From positions 1-44,715 of IMG/VR virus record IMGVR_UViG_3300030060_005751: a stretch of DNA of 44,715 bases. The stretch is one strand, 5' to 3'. Below are positions 6,931 through 15,000 of this stretch, piece after piece (the stretch's first letter is position 1; the number at the start of each line of letters is the position of its first letter). This DNA is from a virus. A model generated the notes under the pieces. The model was given only the letters and a program-made list of their open reading frames with translations, made no database searches and was not told the DNA's origin. The translations under genes were made by a program, and so were the position numbers.

Positions 6931-7587
6931 CTATTTATCCCTTTTCCTTCGTTCAAGATCTTTGATATCTTTTTGTAATTCTTTGATGAGTTCTTCATAC
7001 TCATCTAATACATCATATACAGCATCCATATCTTCTTGTAGACCTCCAACTTGGTTCTTATATTGTTCATATGACCGTGGCCAGTTGTGACCATCAGGTT
7101 TGGATGGATATTCATCCGTAAAAATCTTTTCTATGTCTATCTTTGGTAGTTCCTTTGCCTCTTCAATCTCACCTTGTAGTGTGTACCACATACCAATCAA
7201 TGATGCTAAACCAGTTCCAGCTGCTATCATCGTTTGAACAGATAATGTAAATTTAGTATCCAATACTTTATCCTCTGATAACTCAATTGGTTCTTTTTTC
7301 TTAGGCTTTTCAACTGAAGGTATATCCTTTACCTCAGGTTTTATTTGTACAGATATTGGTTCGTTATGAATTTCTTCGTGTTTCTCTTCGTGTTTTTCTG
7401 TGTCTGAATCGTGGTTTAATAATGCGTTAGTGATGTCATCAAAATCACAAAACCCTTGATCTACAAGTATTTCACCAAGAGTGCGTTTGTCACCCTTAAC
7501 TTGAACTTGTAAGGCTTTGTTGAGTTGTCTTTTAGTAATAATATCCTCATCACACAACAACTTACCGATTTTGATGTCACCATTCAT
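6931..7587 (-). CDS. Membrane protein with GspE/PilB N-terminal (MshEN-like) domain and coiled coil
   Basis: 218 residues. Residues 6-58 (I-G-K-L-L...I-I-T-K-R-Q-L-N-K-A-L-Q-V-Q...L-G-E-I-L-V-D-Q-G-F...I-T-N-A-L) match the helical-repeat domain found at the N-terminus of type II secretion/type IV pilus ATPases (GspE, PilB, MshE), some of which bind c-di-GMP. Here no ATPase follows. Instead there is a charged linker (60-110), one transmembrane helix (about 114-136) and a C-terminal coiled coil (about 180-218). It could mimic the ATPase N-domain and dock on the host secretion or pilus platform (inference). It begins directly after the stop of the Cys-rich peptide (TAAATG). Confidence 0.75.
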   Translation of the reverse strand: MNGDIKIGKLLCDEDIITKRQLNKALQVQVKGDKRTLGEILVDQGFCDFDDITNALLNHDSDTEKHEEKHEEIHNEPISVQIKPEVKDIPSVEKPKKKEPIELSEDKVLDTKFTLSVQTMIAAGTGLASLIGMWYTLQGEIEEAKELPKIDIEKIFTDEYPSKPDGHNWPRSYEQYKNQVGGLQEDMDAVYDVLDEYEELIKELQKDIKDLERRKRDK

Positions 7588-7644
7588 TTAATTACCACAA
7601 TTACAATTTACACAATCACAATTGTTACCACAACATTCACACAT
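7588..7644 (-). CDS. 18-residue Cys-rich micropeptide
   Basis: The peptide is MCECCGNNCDCVNCNCGN, with seven cysteines in 18 residues (2, 4, 5, 9, 11, 14, 16). An ATG with a good AGGAGA ribosome site 6 nt upstream, and a stop that abuts the next ATG, suggest a real, translationally coupled gene rather than chance. Cysteine density is metallothionein-like; metal binding, or a leader peptide sensing Cys-tRNA, are both possible. The phage also carries tRNA-Cys. Too short for standard gene callers. Confidence 0.6.
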   Translation of the reverse strand: MCECCGNNCDCVNCNCGN

Positions 7645-7653
7645 AATTATCTC

Positions 7654-8949
7654 CTAGTTTAAGAATTGATAATTAAGACCAAATTTAATATCATATGCTG
7701 GTCTTTCCCAATAATACAGATAACGACCTTCGGTAAAGACACCTAAGTTCTCTTTTATTTTTACACCTAAGATAGCACCAATATCATAATCATTCCAATC
7801 GTGCCACATTGGATCCATATACATAAAATCACTTGCTTCACCACCCTCTTCTAAATGAGTTTGATAATGAGCAGCATTATGATAGGCATGTTTTGAATGA
7901 CCATAGTGATAAGGTAGCCAATTACCCCAAGCGTGTAACCACCATTTTTCATCATAGTGATACCAATCAACACCTAAAACTAAAGATGTTTCACTTTGAT
8001 ATCCTAAATCTTTTTTAACACCACCTATGTAATTTTCTAACATTTTTGGAAAGTGGTAAATAAAATATTCTCTATCTGTATAAGCAAATATTCTACCTTC
8101 TTCATCTCTCCACAACCAATCGTGTCCCCAATACTCTCCACCTTCATTCCAAAAAGGACCAGAACCCTCTACCTCTCTGATTTCACCTGTTTCAGGATCA
8201 ACCTCGTATAGTGTTCTCTTCTTCCAACCAGTGGGTGAGTTCGGGTCAATCATAGTTGAGTCATACCACATATTATCATCTATACCAAAAGCATCTTCAG
8301 CAAAGTTCCACCATTGACCTTTATACCAAGTAGTATCTAATACCATAGCATCAAATCCATACACAGGATGTTGTCTGTGTTTTAGACCAACAGAGAAATG
8401 TAGTTTGTTTCCTAATGCTTCTGGTGTTAGATGTAATCTAATGTCACCTTGTCCATAAGCAATATCTTCAAGACCTAACTCAGTCCATCCAACTTTTGCC
8501 ATAACAAAGTCACCAATATATCTCAACCAATATTCTTGGTTTAAATATTCGTTACCCCATTGTCTACCTTCTGAAAATTTTATTAAGTATTCCCAACCCT
8601 TTACAGGACCAAATGTAGCACTTTCATTTGCGTTCTGTTCTGAACCATCATACCAAACACCACCTTTTCCCGCAGACTTTACACCTCTTTTAGCTTCGTA
8701 CTGAAATCTACCAATCTTACGAAGTCCAAATGAGGTTTGGAAATCAGGTTTTAATTCTCTTTCAGTTCGTTCTACTTGCAACACACCAGTTGATAGACCA
8801 CCAACAATGGCAAATCTATCGTCTTGATAGCGAGGAGCATTTAAACTAAAACTTGAATAAGCTGTGGAATACTTAAAAAAGTTAGTAAAAAAGTTCTGAC
8901 TAAACAAAGATGAGGATAGCAGTATCCCTAATATAATTTTCTTTAACAT
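7654..8949 (-). CDS. Predicted outer-membrane beta-barrel protein
   Basis: 431 residues from the chosen start; a longer reading to 9018 adds 23 residues that would bury the signal peptide. The ATG at 8949 has a GGGAG ribosome site and gives MLKKIILGILLSSSLFSQ, a Sec signal with S-Q junction. The mature protein is rich in Tyr, Trp, Gly and alternating aromatic strands and ends in Y-Q-F-L-N, consistent with a C-terminal barrel strand. A His/Trp-rich segment (residues about 325-395) has clusters such as H-S-K-H-A-Y-H-N-A-A-H that could bind metal. The family is not recognised. Possible roles are porin, receptor masking or uptake; this is inference. Confidence 0.72.
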   Translation of the reverse strand: MLKKIILGILLSSSLFSQNFFTNFFKYSTAYSSFSLNAPRYQDDRFAIVGGLSTGVLQVERTERELKPDFQTSFGLRKIGRFQYEAKRGVKSAGKGGVWYDGSEQNANESATFGPVKGWEYLIKFSEGRQWGNEYLNQEYWLRYIGDFVMAKVGWTELGLEDIAYGQGDIRLHLTPEALGNKLHFSVGLKHRQHPVYGFDAMVLDTTWYKGQWWNFAEDAFGIDDNMWYDSTMIDPNSPTGWKKRTLYEVDPETGEIREVEGSGPFWNEGGEYWGHDWLWRDEEGRIFAYTDREYFIYHFPKMLENYIGGVKKDLGYQSETSLVLGVDWYHYDEKWWLHAWGNWLPYHYGHSKHAYHNAAHYQTHLEEGGEASDFMYMDPMWHDWNDYDIGAILGVKIKENLGVFTEGRYLYYWERPAYDIKFGLNYQFLN

Positions 8950-8974
8950 CTGTTTTCTCCCAATAGTTTTTAAT

Positions 8975-9268
8975 TTACCATACCATCCAAGCTGCAGCTG
9001 CTGTTTCAACAAAAACATCTGCCGCTGTATTATATGCCCATTTCTTTTTTGTTCCGTAGGTTTCTTCTGTTCCCTCTACGAATACTTCAAAAATTTCCCA
9101 AGCTATACCTATAATTAATACCCAAAGTACAGCCCACAAATCAGTAGCACCTAACCATTGTGCTACTTTAGCAATAAACAAACCAGCCGCTAAATGATAT
9201 GATGTCCATCCATCTAACTGACCACTTGATACTTGCCAACTATATAATTTTGCTAAAGGATTGTCCAT
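8975..9268 (-). CDS. Small integral membrane protein, VanZ-like layout
   Basis: 97 residues with hydrophobic segments at about 25-40, 44-60 and 83-97. S-Y-H-L-A-A-G near residue 24, A-W-E-I-F-E-V-F near 55 and N-T-A-A-D near 80 repeat the His...Glu...Asp layout of VanZ/DUF2279-type proteins and of the gene at 5702. No function is known. Good ribosome site (GGAG) before the ATG; 25-nt gap to the barrel gene downstream. Confidence 0.75.
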   Translation of the reverse strand: MDNPLAKLYSWQVSSGQLDGWTSYHLAAGLFIAKVAQWLGATDLWAVLWVLIIGIAWEIFEVFVEGTEETYGTKKKWAYNTAADVFVETAAAAWMVW

Positions 9269-9283
9269 TTTAATCTCCTATAC

Positions 9284-9385
9284 TTAATAAGTTAATATAC
9301 CATTAGCTGCACAAAGAGCAGCACATACAAATCCTACTACCCAACCAATTCCTATATTAATCCAATCTTTTACATTTAATTTCAT
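9284..9385 (-). CDS. 33-residue membrane micropeptide
   Basis: An open frame of 33 codons beginning MKLNVKDWINIGIGWVVG, with one hydrophobic helix (about 10-27) and two cysteines, preceded by AGGAGA 6 nt before the ATG. It is first in the envelope operon, 15 nt before the gene at 9268. A single-pass inner-membrane peptide is likely; no function is assigned. Confidence 0.6.
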   Translation of the reverse strand: MKLNVKDWINIGIGWVVGFVCAALCAANGILTY

Positions 9386-9417
9386 TTTATATCTCCTATA
9401 AGTTACACTAATAAGTA

Positions 9418-10254
9418 TTAGTAATCCATTCTTAATAAAAATTTCATTCTCAATTTCTGACTTTTTGGAATTGCTTTTGATAATTTGGCATATCCAACCA
9501 AACTATTTTGGTCATCATACAATCCAACTTCTGTTATGTAAGTTGGATAATTACTACTTGTTAAATTATCTTTTAATTGACCAAGACCATTTGAATTAAA
9601 AACAGTAGCATTTGTTGTGTTATTCAACTCATTTGGTTGTATGTCACAAGTCCATTCATAAGTATTTATGACAGTTGTTCCTTGATATGAAAGTGTATAA
9701 TTACCACTTGTCACATCTGTATAATCTTTATTTGAACCACTTGGCGATATACTTATACCATCAAATGAACCAGTTTCTGTAATAGAAAAAACTCCTACAT
9801 TGTAAAAAATATTTCCAACATAATTATCGGATGATGATAGAGCCGATACAGATTGTGAATGTGCAGCATTTGTAGAATAGAGATTTCCATTACCGTCATC
9901 AACTATTCTTGCTCCTGTTGTAGTATCTGTTAAAACAAAACTACCTCTTTTTATTTCTTCATCAAATTTATTTTGTGGAATAAAAACAATTGAGCCTGTA
10001 TCATAAAACTTTGTTAAAAAAGTATCTCTACCAGAACCATCATTTCCTATATTAAATTGACTGCTATAATTATCAGAAGTAGAACCACTCAAATAAAAAT
10101 TTACACGAGCAAAGTCATAATAACTTTTAGATACTTCGTTTGATGAATTGTTTAAAAACTGATGTCGTGTGACATCTGCTTGACTTAAAGTAAATGACTT
10201 GTGTGCCTTGTACTCGTAAGTGTTCTGATTTTCAGATGTAAATTGTTTAAACAT
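9418..10254 (-). CDS. Tail-fibre/adhesin-like structural protein
   Basis: 278 residues, Ser/Thr/Asn-rich and beta-strand-rich, with repeated S-G-S type turns seen also in the downstream-acting tail genes. The C-terminal 45 residues (Y-I-T-E-V-G-L-Y-D-D-Q-N-S-L-V) are homologous to the end of the protein at 10264-11322, so both share an end module. The location beside baseplate and fibre genes supports a virion role, probably a short tail fibre or fibre-tip subunit. No enzyme motif seen. Confidence 0.7.
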   Translation of the reverse strand: MFKQFTSENQNTYEYKAHKSFTLSQADVTRHQFLNNSSNEVSKSYYDFARVNFYLSGSTSDNYSSQFNIGNDGSGRDTFLTKFYDTGSIVFIPQNKFDEEIKRGSFVLTDTTTGARIVDDGNGNLYSTNAAHSQSVSALSSSDNYVGNIFYNVGVFSITETGSFDGISISPSGSNKDYTDVTSGNYTLSYQGTTVINTYEWTCDIQPNELNNTTNATVFNSNGLGQLKDNLTSSNYPTYITEVGLYDDQNSLVGYAKLSKAIPKSQKLRMKFLLRMDY

Positions 10255-10263
10255 TCCATGACA

Positions 10264-11322
10264 TTAGTAAGTCAAACGAACCTTAACGATTGCTTCAGAA
10301 CTAAAGTTTTTATTTATCGGTGAACTTAATCTACCAACAGCAACTAATGAGTTTTGACCATCATACAATCCAACTTCACTAATATAGACTTGAGGGTTGG
10401 TTACCATATCACTATGTCTTATCTCATAAGTTGAACCACTCCAAAAAGTTAAGTTTTGTGAAAGATTAAACTCATTTGACTTAGCTCTACAGAAATAATC
10501 ATAAACATATTGTTGTTCTTCTGAACGAAGTGTTGTTGTGCCTAATAATAAAGCTCTTGTTAATTTATGTGCATTATCAACAGCATCAGCAACTCTTGTA
10601 TCTGATGCTAATCCAGTACCACCTCCGGTATGAGAACTTCCACTTTGAATAAACCCATCATCACCAGGTAAACTTGATGAAAGAGCATTAGCACTAAACA
10701 CCATCAAACCAGCATCAGGATAAAAGAATCCATAATTTTTTGTTGTAGCAGCAGTTTGAACAGTACCAGCAGAACCAGATACAATATTATATCTTGGACC
10801 AAATGGAACAGATGTCGCATCTACAGTTTTAGAATCATCTGTTAGTTCTAAATTTTTAGCAACACCAGCAGTATTAGAACCAGAAAGAGTTATTGTCCAA
10901 GTACCAGGATTTAATCTATCTTTCATTTGTAGTCTTTCAGCTGTCAAGATATAGACATCATTTTGAGTTACAGCATTAATTCCATCAGTTCCATCAACTA
11001 TAGACCAACCAGCATCATCTCTTATATTATCAGCATTTGGTTCTACAAAATTAAAAAACTGTTTGTAAATAGCTTGAGTTGTTCCCTCTGTAGTTGTTGA
11101 TTGTACAGCAGAGCCACTTCCACCCTTATGTCCATAAGTTATACTAAAGTGATCTTTAGAATTATATTGTAGATTATAATAATAAGATTTCTGTGTAGCA
11201 GATAACGAAGATGTAGAAAGGTTAGAACCAGCAAGTGTTCCAACACCACCATCGAAAAATCCGTTGGTCACAGTAATCTGTGTTGTTATAGTATCTTCTG
11301 CTATATTAAATGTTTTCATCAT
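10264..11322 (-). CDS. Tail-fibre/adhesin-like structural protein
   Basis: 352 residues, strand-rich, Ser/Thr/Gly-rich. The C-terminus Y-I-S-E-V-G-L-Y-D-G-Q-N-S-L-V-A-V-G-R-L-S matches the paralogue at 9418-10254; the rest differs, suggesting swapped receptor or shaft domains on a common base. Two adjacent ATG codons occur at the start. It lies 9-10 nt from both neighbours, so all three genes (9418-12004) form one operon. Confidence 0.7.
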   Translation of the reverse strand: MMKTFNIAEDTITTQITVTNGFFDGGVGTLAGSNLSTSSLSATQKSYYYNLQYNSKDHFSITYGHKGGSGSAVQSTTTEGTTQAIYKQFFNFVEPNADNIRDDAGWSIVDGTDGINAVTQNDVYILTAERLQMKDRLNPGTWTITLSGSNTAGVAKNLELTDDSKTVDATSVPFGPRYNIVSGSAGTVQTAATTKNYGFFYPDAGLMVFSANALSSSLPGDDGFIQSGSSHTGGGTGLASDTRVADAVDNAHKLTRALLLGTTTLRSEEQQYVYDYFCRAKSNEFNLSQNLTFWSGSTYEIRHSDMVTNPQVYISEVGLYDGQNSLVAVGRLSSPINKNFSSEAIVKVRLTY

Positions 11323-11332
11323 GGTTCAAACC

Positions 11333-12004
11333 CTACGCTGTTGTGTTATTTACATTACCGGTTACAGTTACAAATGCTGGAGCAGCACCTTCTCTTGTCA
11401 CCTCTACCCCTATTGACCTTTGAGAAGTGAATTGTTGAGGAGCAGCATTCAATGTTAAGGTCGAAACACCACTTATAGTAGCAATAACAGGATCTGGATG
11501 GTCAAATGGTGGTAGATCCCTTAGACTAAATTCTCTACCTATATTTACATTTCCTCTTGGTCCAAGACCTTCAACAACTAAACCTCTCATATCTAAAATT
11601 TTAAAATCAAAATTAGCATTTCTAACATTTGGAAAAACTCTTGGAATAATTGTAACAGGATTACTTTCAGTTTCTCCAGCAATTTTTGTTATAGTAACAG
11701 AAGTTCCACTTGTTATAGTAATAAAAGAAAAGTTCTGTACGTTCCTTTCACCTTCTCCATATAATTTAAATCTTAAAAATACATTGTCATCTGGTACAGC
11801 TTCTAACATTGGAAGAGAGGTAATAGCACTTCCATATGAATCTGAACCACTTGGGTGGTCAGCGTTGTAAAGAGTATAATCAACTCCTGTGTCTCCAAAC
11901 GCATATTGTGAAACACCTAGTGGTTGCCCATTAGCTAACTTCTGACGACCTAATTTGGTTAGAATGGCATCAACTATTACTGTATCATTATCTAAAATTC
12001 CCAT
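11333..12004 (-). CDS. Tail/baseplate structural protein
   Basis: 223 residues. The N-terminus has V-D-A-I-L-T-K-L-G-R-Q-K-L-A-N-G, a motif I associate with structural proteins near the tail genes of marine T4-like phages; the rest is beta-rich with a Pro/Asp loop (D-L-P-P-F-D-H-P-D-P). The function is unassigned; perhaps it joins fibres to the baseplate. It starts its own transcription unit: a 57-nt gap upstream holds a TATATTTATA element and an AAAGGA ribosome site. Confidence 0.72.
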   Translation of the reverse strand: MGILDNDTVIVDAILTKLGRQKLANGQPLGVSQYAFGDTGVDYTLYNADHPSGSDSYGSAITSLPMLEAVPDDNVFLRFKLYGEGERNVQNFSFITITSGTSVTITKIAGETESNPVTIIPRVFPNVRNANFDFKILDMRGLVVEGLGPRGNVNIGREFSLRDLPPFDHPDPVIATISGVSTLTLNAAPQQFTSQRSIGVEVTREGAAPAFVTVTGNVNNTTA

Positions 12005-12038
12005 AATTGTAATCCTTTAAGTTATAATATTACTCATC

Positions 12039-12048
12039 TATAAATATA
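12039..12048 (-). promoter_or_regulatory. TATATTTATA element upstream of fibre operon (candidate late promoter)
   Basis: The exact 10-mer also found before the genes at 2977 and 30270. Here it lies 35 nt upstream of the ATG, with an AAAGGA ribosome site between, a normal promoter-to-gene distance. Its orientation is ambiguous because the plus strand reads TATAAATA. Confidence 0.4.
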
Positions 12049-12061
12049 TCCAAAAAATATT

Positions 12062-15000
12062 TTACCTTATTACTTTTAACTTCTTTGTAGTATCTGAACC
12101 ACCTACATTAATTGTGTATGCTGGTATTTTAGGTGATGTATCTAATTCAGGATCAAATTGTGGTGGGTTACTACCGTTATTTTGTGTTCCCTTGTAAATA
12201 AGATTTACTAAACCATCTTTACTTGTGCCTACCTTAAAGTAATGATTTATTGGATATGTGATGTTTCCATCCGCATCTGTTTTAAAGAAAAGTGTTCTAC
12301 CTACCATTCTACCATCTACAGTAGCATCATCACTACCAAAGAAAGATGAGTAGGTATATCCACTTTCACTATCTACATAATAACGATTCCCAAAATGTCT
12401 AAAGTTATCATGATGATTAAAAGGTTGTTTGGCATTTGTACCTGTTCTATTTTTATACGAACCACTTGTTGGAAAAAACTCTTCTGTATCACCAATTGTT
12501 CTAAAGAAAACTCTACCATCGTATCTGTATGTGTTATAGTCTCCGACACTACCTTGTTTAGCAGATTTAAAGAAAGTTTGGTTTTCACTTGTTCCAGCAT
12601 TTTTATAAAACTCGTTTTTAGAACCTAACAACAAACCAGTAAAGTTATCTAAAGTGATGTTAAACACAGTTTGATTTGATGATTTTGATAAATCAATAAT
12701 ATCCAACGGAGCAGAATTATTTGTATGTACCTTATCATTTGCAGTAGAAGTTATTCCTACATCAGACATAATATTAATAGTATCTTCTTTTAAATTTTCA
12801 TTAACAAGAGCAGATACGGATAGTTCATCAGTTGGAACATCAATAGATTTTTCGTATTTGTTTTCGTTAAAATTTATACTAACATCAGGTTCTGTTAAAT
12901 TAGTAGAACCCTCTGCTTTGTTAGGATTAAGTTGTGTTTGTAAAGAGGCTCTTTTAATTCTTGGTCTAAAAAGTGTATCGTTTTTTACCGTATAGGAAAA
13001 TTCAATTTTTGTTTTTGCTGGAACTAAAGTTTCTATTTGTTCTAGTAAACCTGTCCCATCTGCTTTTTTCTCCACCGAAGATAAGTTTGTTGGTATATCA
13101 ATCGATACCAATCTCTCATCAATTAATTGTTTTCTTAAAGTTAATAAGTCATCATAAATTCCATTATTATCATAATCATCTAAATAATCGTCTAATTGAA
13201 AATCAGCTAATGCATCAATTACAATAGAATCTATAGCATCCACATAAGAAAAATCTTTTCCTATTTTTGGTATAACTTTTACTTTTGGTTCATTTGTTCC
13301 TGATTTGACAGGTTGTTTTAAAGTAGCTGTTTTATCACTAAGACCACCGATAGTTTTCAAGTCACTTCCAATTTTAATTTGTTTATCACTTTTAATTTCA
13401 TCAACGCCTCTAACTTGAAAACTAAAATTTTTAACTGTAGAAATACTACTTTTTACCTCATCAAAATTTGGTTGAGATGATATTGTTTTATTAAAGTTTT
13501 TGATTTTACTTGGTGAGGAAACATCTTTTATAATTGTAGCACCTACATTATCATTTAATTTATAATGGTAAATTAAATTATCTCTAGGTGCTGTTGCTGT
13601 CCCACCAACAAGACTATTGTAATTAAGAATATGTTGTTTAAATTTAGACATACTAATGTAAGCATCCCAAGCTCTAATTTGAGCAACTGAACCTGACATA
13701 GTTTCGCCAAAAAACAAATTGTTACCAGCAGAGTTTTGAGCAGCTGAAGATGTAATAAAGTTTCTATTGGCATCATTATCAAATGAAGACATGCTGATAA
13801 ATTGAATGTTTTTGATTTTATCGTTGTCTTTCCTACCAACAAACATATGATATGATTGAGTAATAGCATATTCAGAAGTTACTGTATTTTTTTGTAACAT
13901 TACATTAAAATATTTAGAATTGTTTATGTCATTAATATATCCAGTTGACATTGATATAGCATTAGTAGCAATAGCACTTCCACCATTTGCACTATTATTT
14001 AATCTAAACTCTAAACTACCAGTTGTTTCCGATGAACCAGATGGTACAATTCTCAAATCCCATAAATCATTAGAACCGCTAACCCTAACAATAGTCTGAG
14101 TATTATTTGTTTCAGTAGTTCTAAATATAAACTCAATGCCATTTGGTTGTGCATCGTTTGACCACCAATCTAATGCTAGATTATTAGAGCCAGAAGACAG
14201 ACTTAGTGATTTTAATTGATCTGTTTTTTCTCTAAAAGAAACATTACCGGTAGTATTTCGTAATCCATTATCTAAATCATTAGTAGTTGAATTAGTAACA
14301 ACACTTGGATTATGTTCATCATCAGAACCACCATATTCAGTTAAATTAAAAGAGTTTGTATCATACCCATAAAGATTTAATAAAGTATTTAAACTTTCAT
14401 GTGTTCCTTTTGTTTTGTAGATGTAGATAATATTATTTAATATCTTTGTCCATAAAGAAGCAATAGCTTTTTTATCACCAACTTCGTCTCCACTTGTTGA
14501 CTCTAAATAGTTGTCTAAACTACCTGTAATCGGATTATATAAATCAAATCCAAGAGAACTTCCAATAATTGGTAAAAGGTTATCTGGCATAGCATTTGGA
14601 TTCTTATATCCAAGTTTATAAATGTTATGGTAGTTATCAATATAACTTCTCAACAAGTCAAATTGCTCCGCTAACATATTTACAAAATCACGAAGAACTT
14701 TATGTTCATCACCAGTTCTTAATGTTGTTGGTAAATTGTTTACAAGGGAGTGAATATTATTGGTATCATAATCTTCAGCAATAGTTTCCATCGTATTATA
14801 CCAATCATTCCATTCAGATGAACCAGCATAGCTACCACTCGGTGGTCTATAAATTTTTGAAAAAGGATGAATGTTTGTGGGATTATTTTTTGTCACAACC
14901 ACATCAGTAAAAGAAATTTCTTTATCATCAGCTGCATTAGAAAAAACAGGAAATAAATCACCTTGTGGTAATATAATAGCTTTAGCAGCTCCTATATCAT

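Noticed and set aside
8950-9018. N-terminal extension of the outer-membrane barrel protein to 9018
   Set aside because: It would place 23 residues before a clear signal peptide, overlaps the upstream gene and has no ribosome site; the ATG at 8949 has GGGAG.
3016-9385. Host chromosomal fragment wrongly joined to phage
   Set aside because: Gene packing, direction, stop-start overlaps and base composition are the same as in the flanking phage genes, so it is read as part of the phage; read coverage would be needed to be certain.
12373-12600. Additional short frames inside the 1527-residue tail gene (also 13573-13869, 14596-14784)
   Set aside because: They are fully inside the large gene, lack ribosome sites, and show no plausible protein pattern.
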